A stretch of 64,000 bases of DNA from contig NZ_CP034015.1 in the NCBI RefSeq assembly GCF_003855395.1, positions 1,250,001 to 1,314,000 on the forward strand, written 5' to 3'. Source of the stretch: Shewanella livingstonensis. GTDB taxonomy: Bacteria; Pseudomonadota; Gammaproteobacteria; Enterobacterales; Shewanellaceae. Below the pieces are notes generated by a model. It saw only the letters and a program-made list of their open reading frames with translations, had not been told where the DNA came from and made no database searches. A program made the translations under genes and the position numbers. How positions within the stretch are numbered: position 1 is the first letter of the stretch; every line of letters begins with the position of its first letter. Shown here in pieces: positions 16,930 through 25,955 of this stretch.

Positions 16930-19515
16930 ATGAAACTGAATAAAATTCTACTCGCTATCGGCATGGCTTCTAGCGTTGCGATAGTGGGTTGCGGTGATGA
17001 CACTCAATACGGCAAAACCCCTCCACCAGATCCTGAACCCGAAGTCGTTACTCCTCCTTTACAAGCTTTTGCGCCTAATGGCAGCTTAAAAGTTCAAATT
17101 CGCCGAACTCAATATGGTGTACCACACATTACTGCCGACAATTTAGAGAGTCTTGGTTTCGGTAATGGTTATGCCCAAGCACAAGATAATTTATGTGTAA
17201 TAGCCGATGGCTTTATTAAAGCCAATTCTGAACGGTCGATGTACTTTGGCCCCCATGCATCGATTGACTTTACAACCGGACTTCCAACCAGTGAAGATAA
17301 TGGTAACTTAATTTCTGATTTTGCCTACAAAGCATTGAAAATCAGGCAGCTTGCAGAAAACCAATACCCACAGTTTAGTTATAATTCGCGTGCATTAATG
17401 GAAGGTTTTAGTGCGGGTTATAATCAATATCTTGCCGATGTTGAAGCCGGCACCCAAACCGGCGAACCATTCTGTGCTGGTCAACCCTGGGTTAAACCTA
17501 TTAGCGGTGTCGATGTTGCAAGCTATCTATTTTCCATCGCGTTATTACCTGGAGCGGCAAACTTTTTAGATTTAATTTTTTACGCCAACCCAGGCGATGC
17601 TCAAGAGTATTTACCGCGTATTGTTGGACCAGCCCCGTCCACTGCGCAAATGGCGTTTGTGCAGGATATGAACAACAAATTAATCGCAAGGTCTGCAACC
17701 ATTAGCACACCGGAAACTAATCCGCGAAATTTGGGCTCTAATGGTTGGGGTTTAGGAAAGGATAAAACCGAAAATGGTAAAGGCATGGTGTTAGGTAATC
17801 CACACTTTCCGCATACCGGTAATTTACGTTTTTGGCAGTCGCATTTGACTATACCAGGGCACATGGATGTAATGGGCGGGTCATTAGTGGGCATGCCTGG
17901 TCTCGTCAATATTGGCTTTAACAAAGATCTCGCATGGACCCATACCTTTTCTACTGCCGAACATTTTGTAATGTATAATCTTGAGCTAGTTGCTGGTGAC
18001 AGGTTGCAGTATATGTTCGATGGCTCAGCTATGCCGATCACCAAAGAAACGGTATCGGTGTTAGTTAATGCAGGCCCTGCAGGCATGTTAGTGGCAGAAA
18101 AAGATATTTACACCACAGCCAAAGGTCCGATGGTTGAAGCGCCGCCAACATTAGCGCCATTTGGATGGGATGATGGCCAGGCTTTCTTTATTCAAGATGC
18201 CAACATGGCCAATAAAGATCCGCTTGATCATTGGTTAGCCATGAACCGCGCCAGTAATCTTGATGAGTTTCAGCAGGCGTTTAAAAATTATGATGGAGTG
18301 ATTTTTAATAACACCTTGTATGCCGACAAAGAAGGCAATGCGTTTTATATTGACGACTCAACGGTTCCTGGTTTTTCAGACTTAGTGGTCGATATTATTA
18401 AGACGACTCCAGCGATACAAGCCGCGAGAGTCCAAGCAGGGTTTACTATTTTACCCGGTAATACCTCGGTATTTAGTTATGATTCACCCATGCCATATAA
18501 ACGTGCACCTAAGCTTGAACGTACAGACTTTGTGCAAAACTCAAATAATTCCTTTTGGTCGACTAACTTAGCGGCACCGCTCGAAAACTACTCTCCTTTA
18601 TACGGTCCAGAACGAGGCCAATTATCATTACGTACTCGTATGGGCTTAACCTTAATGGAAGATGCCGCGGGTGATGACGGTAAATTTAATATTGAGGAAC
18701 TAGAGGCGGCTTTATTATCCAATCGGGCTTATCTTGCTGAATTAGTGTTACCAGACTTAATTAGCCAGTGTGAGCAACAAGGCTCTACACCGGTTATGGT
18801 GAGTGCTACATTGTCTAAAGATGTCTCGGCATCATGTGCCGCGCTAAAGGCGTGGAACGGCAAGCAAGATAATGACAGCAAAGGCGGGGCGTTACTTCGA
18901 GAATTTGCCCATCAGTTCAATCAAAACACCATGTTAACAGAATCTTTTGATTATATGAGTGCAGCAACCACGCCCAGTAAACTGAATACCGATGGCAGTG
19001 CGTTAACGGCTTTAGCTCATGCAGCTTTGAATCTTGAAGCGGCAGGCTTTGCGGTTGATGTTGCGTTAGGGGATGTGCAATTTGTTGAAAAGTCACTTCC
19101 TGATGGTACTGCATCTGGGGTTAAGTTACCTTGGCCAGGCAGTCATAATGCGGAAGGCGGCTTCAACGTATTCTCGACCAGTTTATCGGGCGATGACAGC
19201 TTAATTCCTCAGCATAAATATAGCCCTATTATGGATGTTGTTTCTGGTAATGCTACAGCATCAGGACTAACGGCTGAAGGTTACCAAGTTCGCTATGGTT
19301 CAAGTTGGATGATGACCGTGAGTTTTACCGATGAAGGCCCTAAGGCAAAAGGTATTTTGACTTATTCGGAATCTAGCAATGTGCTAAGTCCGAGCTTTTC
19401 CGATCAAAGTGAATTGTATTCCTCGTCAAAGCAGTTACGTCCATTGCTATTTACTGAGACAGAGATCCAAGCATCGCTTGAATCGACCACAGAGCTGACC
19501 TTCCAACGAAATTAG
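16930..19515 (+). CDS. Penicillin-acylase-family (Ntn hydrolase) lipoprotein
   Basis: 861-aa member of the penicillin/AHL/aculeacin acylase family. A lipoprotein signal ends at Cys21 (AIVGC), followed by a Pro-rich linker. The proenzyme would be cut before Ser270 (NLGS-NGWGLG) to expose the N-terminal nucleophile of the beta chain; PHFPHTGNLRFWQ and later NSNNSFWSTNLAAP are typical beta-chain segments. Such enzymes hydrolyse amide bonds of acyl-homoserine lactones, lipopeptides or beta-lactams; the substrate here is unknown. Being a lipoprotein it is likely anchored in the envelope. Good ribosome site (AAGGA) and a strong terminator downstream; monocistronic. Confidence 0.92.
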   Translation: MKLNKILLAIGMASSVAIVGCGDDTQYGKTPPPDPEPEVVTPPLQAFAPNGSLKVQIRRTQYGVPHITADNLESLGFGNGYAQAQDNLCVIADGFIKANSERSMYFGPHASIDFTTGLPTSEDNGNLISDFAYKALKIRQLAENQYPQFSYNSRALMEGFSAGYNQYLADVEAGTQTGEPFCAGQPWVKPISGVDVASYLFSIALLPGAANFLDLIFYANPGDAQEYLPRIVGPAPSTAQMAFVQDMNNKLIARSATISTPETNPRNLGSNGWGLGKDKTENGKGMVLGNPHFPHTGNLRFWQSHLTIPGHMDVMGGSLVGMPGLVNIGFNKDLAWTHTFSTAEHFVMYNLELVAGDRLQYMFDGSAMPITKETVSVLVNAGPAGMLVAEKDIYTTAKGPMVEAPPTLAPFGWDDGQAFFIQDANMANKDPLDHWLAMNRASNLDEFQQAFKNYDGVIFNNTLYADKEGNAFYIDDSTVPGFSDLVVDIIKTTPAIQAARVQAGFTILPGNTSVFSYDSPMPYKRAPKLERTDFVQNSNNSFWSTNLAAPLENYSPLYGPERGQLSLRTRMGLTLMEDAAGDDGKFNIEELEAALLSNRAYLAELVLPDLISQCEQQGSTPVMVSATLSKDVSASCAALKAWNGKQDNDSKGGALLREFAHQFNQNTMLTESFDYMSAATTPSKLNTDGSALTALAHAALNLEAAGFAVDVALGDVQFVEKSLPDGTASGVKLPWPGSHNAEGGFNVFSTSLSGDDSLIPQHKYSPIMDVVSGNATASGLTAEGYQVRYGSSWMMTVSFTDEGPKAKGILTYSESSNVLSPSFSDQSELYSSSKQLRPLLFTETEIQASLESTTELTFQRN

Positions 19516-19533
19516 TAGTGGTCAGACCAAAAT

Positions 19534-19563
19534 AACCAACCTGTTAATAGCAGGTTGGTTTTA
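19534..19563 (+). terminator. Terminator after acylase gene
   Basis: Perfect 10-bp stem AACCAACCTG/CAGGTTGGTT with 7-nt loop, then TT(A); the stem itself ends in T-rich sequence. Lies 19 bases after the acylase stop codon. Confidence 0.88.
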
Positions 19564-19745
19564 GTATGATGTCTAACTAAGTCTGTGATTAAAATCAATA
19601 AAAACTATCAAAATGGCTAGGTTTTGTAAGGGTTTAAGATTATCAACCCCTACTTTGGTATAAGGTTGAGTTGCTTGACCTATACTTGTAACTGAAACAA
19701 ACTCACCATTAAATATATTCTTATAATTAATGGGATGATAAAACC

Positions 19746-21215
19746 ATGTTGATTTTTGTTATTTGTATTGCCGTGTTGCTGCTCGCATACAAGTTTTATA
19801 GCCCGTTTGTTGAGCGACAAGCAGGTATTGATCCTACCGCTATAACCCCACAAACACGTTTTAATGATGGCGTTGACTATGTCCCCGTTCATCCCGCGAA
19901 AGCGTTCTTAATTCAATTTCTTAATATTGCAGGTGTCGGACCGATATTCGGGCCTATCTTGGGCGCGCTTTATGGCCCTATCGCACTAGTTTGGATTGTT
20001 ATTGGTAATGTACTCGGTGGTGCCGTACACGATTACTTTTCTGGGGTAATGAGTATCAAAGAAGACGGTAAAAGCTTACCTGAAATCGCCGGTCATTATT
20101 TCAATGTGTATTTTAAAGCGGCCATGTTGATTTTTACCGCTATGCTACTGTTCTTTGTTGGCGTGGTATTTATCATGAGTCCAGCAGGTCTATTAAGTAA
20201 CTTAGATTATTTTAAAGACACCATTTTTGCTAATAATACCTTCTGGGTATTAATTATTTTAGCTTACTACTTCTTCGCAACATTACTGCCGATAGACAAG
20301 ATTATAACTAAGCTTTATCCATTTTTTGGCGCACTCATGATTGTGATGACCACATCGATTGCGGTGGCGTTATTAATCAATGCACCACAATTACCAGAAT
20401 TTGGCGATATCTTTGCTTATTTTGATCACAGCCACTACAACAACGATTTATTAGAGCCTAACCCAGACGGTTTACCGGTATGGCCATTATTATTCGTTAC
20501 CATTACTTGTGGTGCCATTAGTGGTTTCCATTCTACTCAAGCACCCATTATGGCGCGTTGTTTAACCAACGAAAAGTATGTCCGACCTGTGTATTACGGT
20601 GCAATGGTTGCTGAAGGTATTGTGGCATGTGTATGGGCAACCGCTGGTATTGCGGCATTCCCTGGTGGTTATATTGAGCTTAAGGAGATCCTTGCTCAAG
20701 GTGGGCCAGGTATGGTGGTTAATCAGGTCGCAACTACTTACTTAGGCGTTGCTGGTGGTATTATGGCGGTTATAGCTGTTGCTGTGTTCCCTATTACCTC
20801 AGGCGATACTGCATTTAGATCGCTACGTTTAACCATTATCGATGCGTTTAAAATCCCTCAAAGTATGACTAACCGTCTATTGGTTGCAGTACCTGTACTT
20901 ATCATTGCATATTTTATGACCAAAATTGACTTTACGTTAATTTGGCGTTATTTCGCATTCTCTAATATGTTGTTATCTACCAGCGTATTGTGGTTAGCGA
21001 CTAAGTATTTGTTTGATCGCGGTGCCTTCCATTGGATTGTCAGCATTCCAGCGATTATCGGTACCTGTGTAACCATATCGTATATTTTAACCGCCGGTAT
21101 TGGTTTAGGTTTACCACAAGAACTCAGTCAACCTGCGGGTATAGTGGTTGGTGTGATATCTCTTATCGCACTGATTATTGCCCACAATAAACGTAAAGTG
21201 AAATCTGCTTTATAA
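19746..21215 (+). CDS. CstA-family carbon starvation transporter
   Basis: 489-aa polytopic inner-membrane protein of the CstA family (peptide or pyruvate import during carbon limitation). Family landmarks are VGPIFGPILGALYGP, GGAVHDYFSGVMSIKEDGKS and the conserved GFHSTQAPIMARCL and PITSGDTAFRSLRL segments. It is shorter than E. coli CstA and closer to the compact members. It is preceded by 230 bases of spacer and followed by a strong terminator; no sensor pair such as BtsS/BtsR is adjacent. Confidence 0.92.
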   Translation: MLIFVICIAVLLLAYKFYSPFVERQAGIDPTAITPQTRFNDGVDYVPVHPAKAFLIQFLNIAGVGPIFGPILGALYGPIALVWIVIGNVLGGAVHDYFSGVMSIKEDGKSLPEIAGHYFNVYFKAAMLIFTAMLLFFVGVVFIMSPAGLLSNLDYFKDTIFANNTFWVLIILAYYFFATLLPIDKIITKLYPFFGALMIVMTTSIAVALLINAPQLPEFGDIFAYFDHSHYNNDLLEPNPDGLPVWPLLFVTITCGAISGFHSTQAPIMARCLTNEKYVRPVYYGAMVAEGIVACVWATAGIAAFPGGYIELKEILAQGGPGMVVNQVATTYLGVAGGIMAVIAVAVFPITSGDTAFRSLRLTIIDAFKIPQSMTNRLLVAVPVLIIAYFMTKIDFTLIWRYFAFSNMLLSTSVLWLATKYLFDRGAFHWIVSIPAIIGTCVTISYILTAGIGLGLPQELSQPAGIVVGVISLIALIIAHNKRKVKSAL

Positions 21216-21240
21216 TTTGTTACAGGGTTAATTAATACCA

Positions 21241-21265
21241 AGGGCTGCATGTGCAGCCCTTTTTG
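21241..21265 (+). terminator. Terminator after CstA-family gene
   Basis: Near-perfect hairpin AGGGCTGCA-TG-TGCAGCCCT (21241-21260) followed by TTTTT. GC-rich stem and T tract make this a strong intrinsic terminator. Confidence 0.92.
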
Positions 21266-21285
21266 TTGGTCATTTTAAAAGTAGA

Positions 21286-22500
21286 CTAATGACCGATACG
21301 ATCAAGCTTTTGTATCAACTCTATTTTAATACTATCCGGCGTTTGGCTGTGCCAGTAACCGCCTACGTAAGCAAATAGCGGTAACATAAACATGATAGTC
21401 AGTAACACAATCAGTAATCCTCTGGCGGATAATTGAATACCATTGCGAGTGCTAAATTGTAGAGCCTCTTTTTTAGGACAAGCAGACACACAACGCATAC
21501 AAGCTTGGCATTCATCTGAATGGATATTTTTTTGAGTATGCACCGATATATTGGCAGGACAAGCGCGAGTACATTTATCGCAACTCATGCCTTTAGTTTC
21601 AATTAAACAATGCTGAGTATCACGGCGGATTTTAAACGGGCTTAAAAAACTGACAATGCCCAACAACGCGCCATAAGGGCAAATATAGCGGCAAAAACCT
21701 TGGCGACGCCATGCCGCTAAGGCAAAGATAATGCTAAAACCAATGAGAGCAACCACGGATGGCATCATAAAAAACACGGCCATTTTTAAGTCTGCTACTT
21801 TGTGATAATTACCTTCTAAGTAATGTGGAATACTTGCTGATGGCATAGAAATAACCAAATAAAGCAGTGCTGCTAATAGTAAATATTTAACCATTCTCAG
21901 TGGCCAGTCTATCCACGCCGGCGGTAATAACTCAGCGTGAATAATACGTTTTCTTAGTCTGTATAAGTATTCACCCGCCAGTCCTAGCGGGCAAGCCCAA
22001 CCACAAAAAGCGCGCTTACATACAACGCCAGTGAGCAATACTACGCACAACATCACCACAGCAGCAGGATGATTTTGATCCCATAGGCCTAATGTTAAAA
22101 TGGCTTTAAGTTCAATGCCGCCGGCAATGGGTAAAAATGCATCACCTACATCTGGTCTCATTAACCAAGGTGTTTCTCCGGCATACAATAATCCTGCATT
22201 AATGGCATATTGCACTCCGACCAATAACATCGACAATGCAAAAAAATGTTGGCAAATCTCACGTATTGCATTGGGTCTGCCTTCTGCATTGGCAAACGCA
22301 GGTTGATATTGTCCTAATGCGGTGACGACTAATACCGCGCCCAACAATATGAGTAAAAGCGGCCAGAAAAAGCTAGCAAGAGTTGCGCCGAGCAATAATG
22401 CCCCGCTGACCAATGCGCCCCATTTTTTGCCACCCCAATACAGTAAGCTGGTGCTATATACTAAGGCTAGCATTAAGGTAATTGATTCAATTGTACTCAT
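21286..22500 (-). CDS. Membrane 4Fe-4S polyferredoxin (YccM/NapH/NosR-like)
   Basis: About 404-aa inner-membrane iron-sulfur protein. Several N-terminal membrane helices are followed by two CxxxCP motifs (CKRAFCGWACPLG and CRYICPYGALLG) and then two 4Fe-4S ferredoxin motifs (CDKCTRACP, CQACMRCVSACP) and one C-terminal TM. This organisation is typical of electron-transfer proteins related to NapH, NosR and YccM. No terminal reductase is encoded beside it, so partner and role are unknown. I prefer ATG 22498-22500 over a TTG at 22533; neither has a strong ribosome site. Divergent from the M14-like gene. Confidence 0.88.
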   Translation of the reverse strand: MSTIESITLMLALVYSTSLLYWGGKKWGALVSGALLLGATLASFFWPLLLILLGAVLVVTALGQYQPAFANAEGRPNAIREICQHFFALSMLLVGVQYAINAGLLYAGETPWLMRPDVGDAFLPIAGGIELKAILTLGLWDQNHPAAVVMLCVVLLTGVVCKRAFCGWACPLGLAGEYLYRLRKRIIHAELLPPAWIDWPLRMVKYLLLAALLYLVISMPSASIPHYLEGNYHKVADLKMAVFFMMPSVVALIGFSIIFALAAWRRQGFCRYICPYGALLGIVSFLSPFKIRRDTQHCLIETKGMSCDKCTRACPANISVHTQKNIHSDECQACMRCVSACPKKEALQFSTRNGIQLSARGLLIVLLTIMFMLPLFAYVGGYWHSQTPDSIKIELIQKLDRIGH

Positions 22501-22744
22501 AGAGGATGCCTGTAGTGTTTTATTTTCTATCAATAATGATAAAAGTTCTGCTTAAGGGCTAATGTGAGAGGGATCAACAAAGGTGATAATTGATTTCTAA
22601 ATATATGATCTATATTGATTTGTTTAATTTATGTAAACATTGTTAAGCAATGTGTTGTTTAGGGGACTTCAATTTATTGTCATTAACTTGTCTTATTTTT
22701 TGGTTAACTTATTCAGACTATTTTGTGACAGTAAAAAGTGGCTA

Positions 22745-23767
22745 ATGGCTAAGTTTTCATTTGAGCACTCGTTCGAGATCGACACCTTAAAGCGTTTGGT
22801 TGCCCAACATCAGCACCAATTTAGGCACCAGTCTTTGGTGGATTTGTACTACCGTGGTGAAAAACTCTCGGTTACTGCTATTGAGTTAGGTCAACAGCAA
22901 CAGCCTTGCCCTACGGTATTATTTGTTGGTGGGGTACACGGTGTTGAGCGCATCGGAGCACAAGTAGTATTGGCGTTTTTAGACAGTTTACTTAATCGTC
23001 TACCCTGGGATACTCACTTACAGCAGTTACTCAAATATGTGCGTTTAGCCTTTGTGCCAGTAGTCAATCCGGCGGGCTTTTTACGAGGCAGCCGTGGCAA
23101 TAGTAATAACGTTGATTTAATGCGCAATGCACCGATTGATTCTGACGAGGATGTGACCTTTTTAGTGGGAGGGCAACGATTATCACCACGCTTGCCTTGG
23201 TATCGTGGCCAAAATGGTATGGAATTAGAAACCCATGCGTTAATCAAGTATGTCCAACAACTACAAGGTGAAAGTTCGAGTGTCATCGTGTTAGATGCGC
23301 ATTCTGGTTTTGGTTTGCGAGATCATCTGTGGTTCCCCCATGCGCATACTCGGCAGCCCTTTGCTGGCATAGGTTATATTTACCAGTTAATGCAGTTGTT
23401 CGAGAAAGGCTATCCGCATCACAGCCATTATCGGTTGGCACCACAAAGCCATTTTTATCGCACTCATGGCGATATTTGGGATTACTTAGTGGCAAGTAAC
23501 GTCAGCGAAAAACCGTTTATTCCGTTAACCTTAGAAATGGGATCGTGGGCTTGGGTGCGTAAAAATCCACGTCAGTTATTTAACTTTTCTGGTTATTTTA
23601 ATCCGCAAAAAACTCATCGACATCAACGTATTTTACGACGTCACGTGGTACTAATGCAGTTTTTGATTGATGCAGCTTATGCGCAAGTTATTGAGCAAAT
23701 AAAACCTCAACAGCTGACACAATTGACTCAACAAGCCAATCGCTTTTGGTCTAAAAAAGCTAAATGA
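22745..23767 (+). CDS. M14-like zinc carboxypeptidase family protein
   Basis: 340-aa protein of the zinc carboxypeptidase / succinylglutamate desuccinylase superfamily. Metal ligands appear as HGVERIG (HxxE) near residue 60 and a later His in DAHSGFG; NPAGFLRGSRGNSNNVDL fits the substrate arginine region, and PLTLEMGSW supplies the catalytic Glu. It likely hydrolyses a peptide or N-acyl bond in the cytosol; substrate unknown. A longer frame from TTG 22640 would add a hydrophobic N-terminus but has no ribosome site, so I start at ATG 22745. An alpha/beta hydrolase gene follows 29 bases later, suggesting an operon. Confidence 0.8.
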   Translation: MAKFSFEHSFEIDTLKRLVAQHQHQFRHQSLVDLYYRGEKLSVTAIELGQQQQPCPTVLFVGGVHGVERIGAQVVLAFLDSLLNRLPWDTHLQQLLKYVRLAFVPVVNPAGFLRGSRGNSNNVDLMRNAPIDSDEDVTFLVGGQRLSPRLPWYRGQNGMELETHALIKYVQQLQGESSSVIVLDAHSGFGLRDHLWFPHAHTRQPFAGIGYIYQLMQLFEKGYPHHSHYRLAPQSHFYRTHGDIWDYLVASNVSEKPFIPLTLEMGSWAWVRKNPRQLFNFSGYFNPQKTHRHQRILRRHVVLMQFLIDAAYAQVIEQIKPQQLTQLTQQANRFWSKKAK

Positions 23768-23796
23768 GGCTCTGTGAGGATAAGTGAGGTCATGCT

Positions 23797-24591
23797 ATGA
23801 CGACGTTAGTGTTACTTAGAGGCTTAATGCGTGATAGCCGCCATTGGTATGGATTTGATCAGCGTTTAGCTCAACAAGCGGTGAATGTTATTAGCATCGA
23901 TTTACCGGGTAATGGCCTGTTAGTCAATCAACCTAGCCCAGGTAAAATGCAAGATTATTGTGATGCGGTGTGGCAACAAATCGATGATGCATTACTAAAA
24001 CAGGGCATGCTACCAAGCCAAGTTAAGGTGGTATTGGTTGGATTGTCTATGGGCGGCATGTTGGCCTTAACGATGGCGGCGCAGTGTCGCTTGCGAGTAC
24101 AACATGTGGTGTTAATTAACAGCAGTGCAGCCAACTTGTCACCTTGGTATAAACGATTCCAGTGCTTGGGGTTAATGAGGTCATTGGGGGCGGTGTTGAC
24201 TCGAGCTTTACACACCAGCTTGTCGAACAATATTGATAATGACAAGAGCCACTGGCTAGAGGCAACGGTTTTAGATTTTACCAGCAGGCATTTGGGGCAA
24301 AGTATTGAAGTCATTCATGCCTGGAGCTTATTACGCTTGCAATGCCATACGTCACTATCCAATGGATTACGCCAGTTGTACGCCTCGGCTCGTTTTCATA
24401 GTCCTGTCTTGAATGGCATATCAGTTAGTGTGATTGTCGCCAATCAAGATAAGTTAGCCCATCCCAAATGTAGCGAACAGTTAGCGGTATTTTATCAAAC
24501 TCAGTTACACAAAATCGATGACTGTGGCCACGATGTCAGCCTTGATCAACCGCAACAATTGCAACAACTATTGCTTGAGCTTATTCATTAG
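23797..24591 (+). CDS. Alpha/beta hydrolase
   Basis: 264-aa alpha/beta-hydrolase fold protein. The nucleophile elbow is GLSMGG (Ser near residue 87); the oxyanion region is LLRGLMRD, the acid lies in VANQDKLAHP and the base His in DDCGHDV near 245. Ribosome site GAGG seven bases before ATG. It probably forms an operon with the M14-like gene 29 bases upstream. Esterase or peptidase specificity cannot be told. Confidence 0.88.
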   Translation: MTTLVLLRGLMRDSRHWYGFDQRLAQQAVNVISIDLPGNGLLVNQPSPGKMQDYCDAVWQQIDDALLKQGMLPSQVKVVLVGLSMGGMLALTMAAQCRLRVQHVVLINSSAANLSPWYKRFQCLGLMRSLGAVLTRALHTSLSNNIDNDKSHWLEATVLDFTSRHLGQSIEVIHAWSLLRLQCHTSLSNGLRQLYASARFHSPVLNGISVSVIVANQDKLAHPKCSEQLAVFYQTQLHKIDDCGHDVSLDQPQQLQQLLLELIH

Positions 24592-24622
24592 GGCTTATTC
24601 GCTAGAGCTTATTCATTAGGAC
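24577..24622 (+). repeat. Short tandem repeat GCTTATTC at gene end
   Basis: Three imperfect copies of a 14-16 base unit (GCTTATTCATTAGG type) run from the last codons of the hydrolase gene into the spacer. It is a local duplication that may have altered the gene's C-terminus. Confidence 0.55.
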
Positions 24623-24761
24623 GGTTCCATCGGGGCTCATAGAATATTGCTTCTTGAATAGAAAGTACTGAATCGAGCGCTAAATAGAGAATGTTAAATA
24701 GATAATGTTATATAGAAAGTACTTAGTAGCGATTAGTCATTCAATCACACAATCAGTCACT

Positions 24762-25030
24762 CTAGGGCCTGTTGATCTTTGCTGGTTGAATTTTGTTCGA
24801 GTTAAAAACGTTTTAATCGAGGCGAATGGATTGATGCCTAGTCATCTAAGCAAAATGCATTCAACAAAGAGTAAAACGTTTTTAGCCGAACCCTTCGGGC
24901 AGCGTTTGTTGGCCATTTTTACTGTGTTATCGACTTTTTATGTAGAATAACTACACCTCAAAGTCTCTGCCTTGTACAAATGGCCAACAATTCGCTGCAA
25001 AAATAACCTTGAAAGATCAACAGGCCCTAG
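24762..25030. mobile_element. 269-bp MITE-like element with 19-bp perfect terminal inverted repeats
   Basis: CTAGGGCCTGTTGATCTTT (24762-24780) is repeated exactly inverted at 25012-25030. Inside are further inverted pairs (TTAAAAACGTTTTA with TAAAACGTTTTTA, and TTGTTGGCCATTT with AAATGGCCAACAA), so the whole can fold on itself. It encodes no transposase, as expected of a non-autonomous element. CTAG ends may be part of the repeat or a target duplication. The right end supplies the TAG stop codon of the adjacent LysR gene. Confidence 0.85.
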
Positions 25031-25926
25031 CTTACTTGCCATTTTTTAATGTCTTGCTGCCAAGCATTGGCGGTAAAGTCGATAAAGGCTCTAACAACAG
25101 TTTGCTGATAGCTACGCGACAAATAAACCGCCCACAACGTTTTACCCGGCGCAGTGATGTTGGGCAGCACTTCAATTAACTCTCCGAGTTCAAGGTAATG
25201 GTTAGCTAAGTCGGTCGGTAAGCATACTACGCCATTACCGCGCAGCGCCGCATTGATCAACACGCCCATATCGTTGGCTTGTAGATTGCCAGTCACATCA
25301 AGTAAACAGGTTCGTGACTCATCGATTATCTCCCAACGTGGTTGGCTCGAATGGCGTAAACAGTTGTGTTGTAATAAGTCACTGGCTGACAATATAGCTG
25401 AATTTTTGGCTAGGTAGACAGGAGATGCGCAAATGACACTGTCGATATGCATTAAGCGCCTAGCAATTAAACTTTCATCTGGCTGGTGGGTATAACGCAG
25501 TGCAATATCAACTCTGTCATTAACCAATTGCGAGACATTGTCAGACAATAATAGCTGAATATTAACTTGAGGATGTTGCTGGCAAAAAGCCTCAACTACG
25601 TCATACAGTTTGTGTTGCCCAAGCCCAATAGGTGAGGCGATACGGATACTGCCAACCAGTTCATTATTATGGCTATTAGCGCGACTTTCCATCGCGGTGA
25701 CTTCGCTTAGAATACGCTGGCAATAGTTAAGCGCTTCTTCACCTTGCAGCGTTAAACTCACTCGCCTTGTCGTGCGATGTAATAAGCGTAATGCTAACCA
25801 TTGTTCAACTTCTTTAATGTGTCTAGAAACCTGCAGGCGGCTTAAACCAAGCTGCTCGGCTGCTTGGGTAAAACTGCCACAACTGGCTACTTCTACAAAA
25901 CTGCGTATAGCTGAGATCTTGTCCAT
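25027..25926 (-). CDS. LysR-family regulator with stop codon provided by a MITE
   Basis: 299-aa LysR-type regulator: N-terminal winged helix (MDKISAIRSFVEVASCGSFT, then SRLQVSRHIKEVE) and a substrate-binding domain (IRIASPIGLGQHKL onward). SD AGGAG lies before the ATG. The last codons (TGG CAA GTA AGC) run straight into the TIR of the 269-bp element, whose CTAG gives the TAG stop, so a longer original C-terminus may have been lost. It lies 29 bases after the FeS photolyase stop on the same strand and could be the last gene of the photolyase operon. Confidence 0.88.
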   Translation of the reverse strand: MDKISAIRSFVEVASCGSFTQAAEQLGLSRLQVSRHIKEVEQWLALRLLHRTTRRVSLTLQGEEALNYCQRILSEVTAMESRANSHNNELVGSIRIASPIGLGQHKLYDVVEAFCQQHPQVNIQLLLSDNVSQLVNDRVDIALRYTHQPDESLIARRLMHIDSVICASPVYLAKNSAILSASDLLQHNCLRHSSQPRWEIIDESRTCLLDVTGNLQANDMGVLINAALRGNGVVCLPTDLANHYLELGELIEVLPNITAPGKTLWAVYLSRSYQQTVVRAFIDFTANAWQQDIKKWQVS

Positions 25927-25955
25927 GACTCTCCTGATGGTTGGTTTACGTAAGC

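Noticed and set aside
24705..24950. 81-codon ORF on the plus strand
   Set aside because: It runs across the left end of the 269-bp TIR element, has no ribosome site and no protein-like features; it is a product of the repeat sequence.
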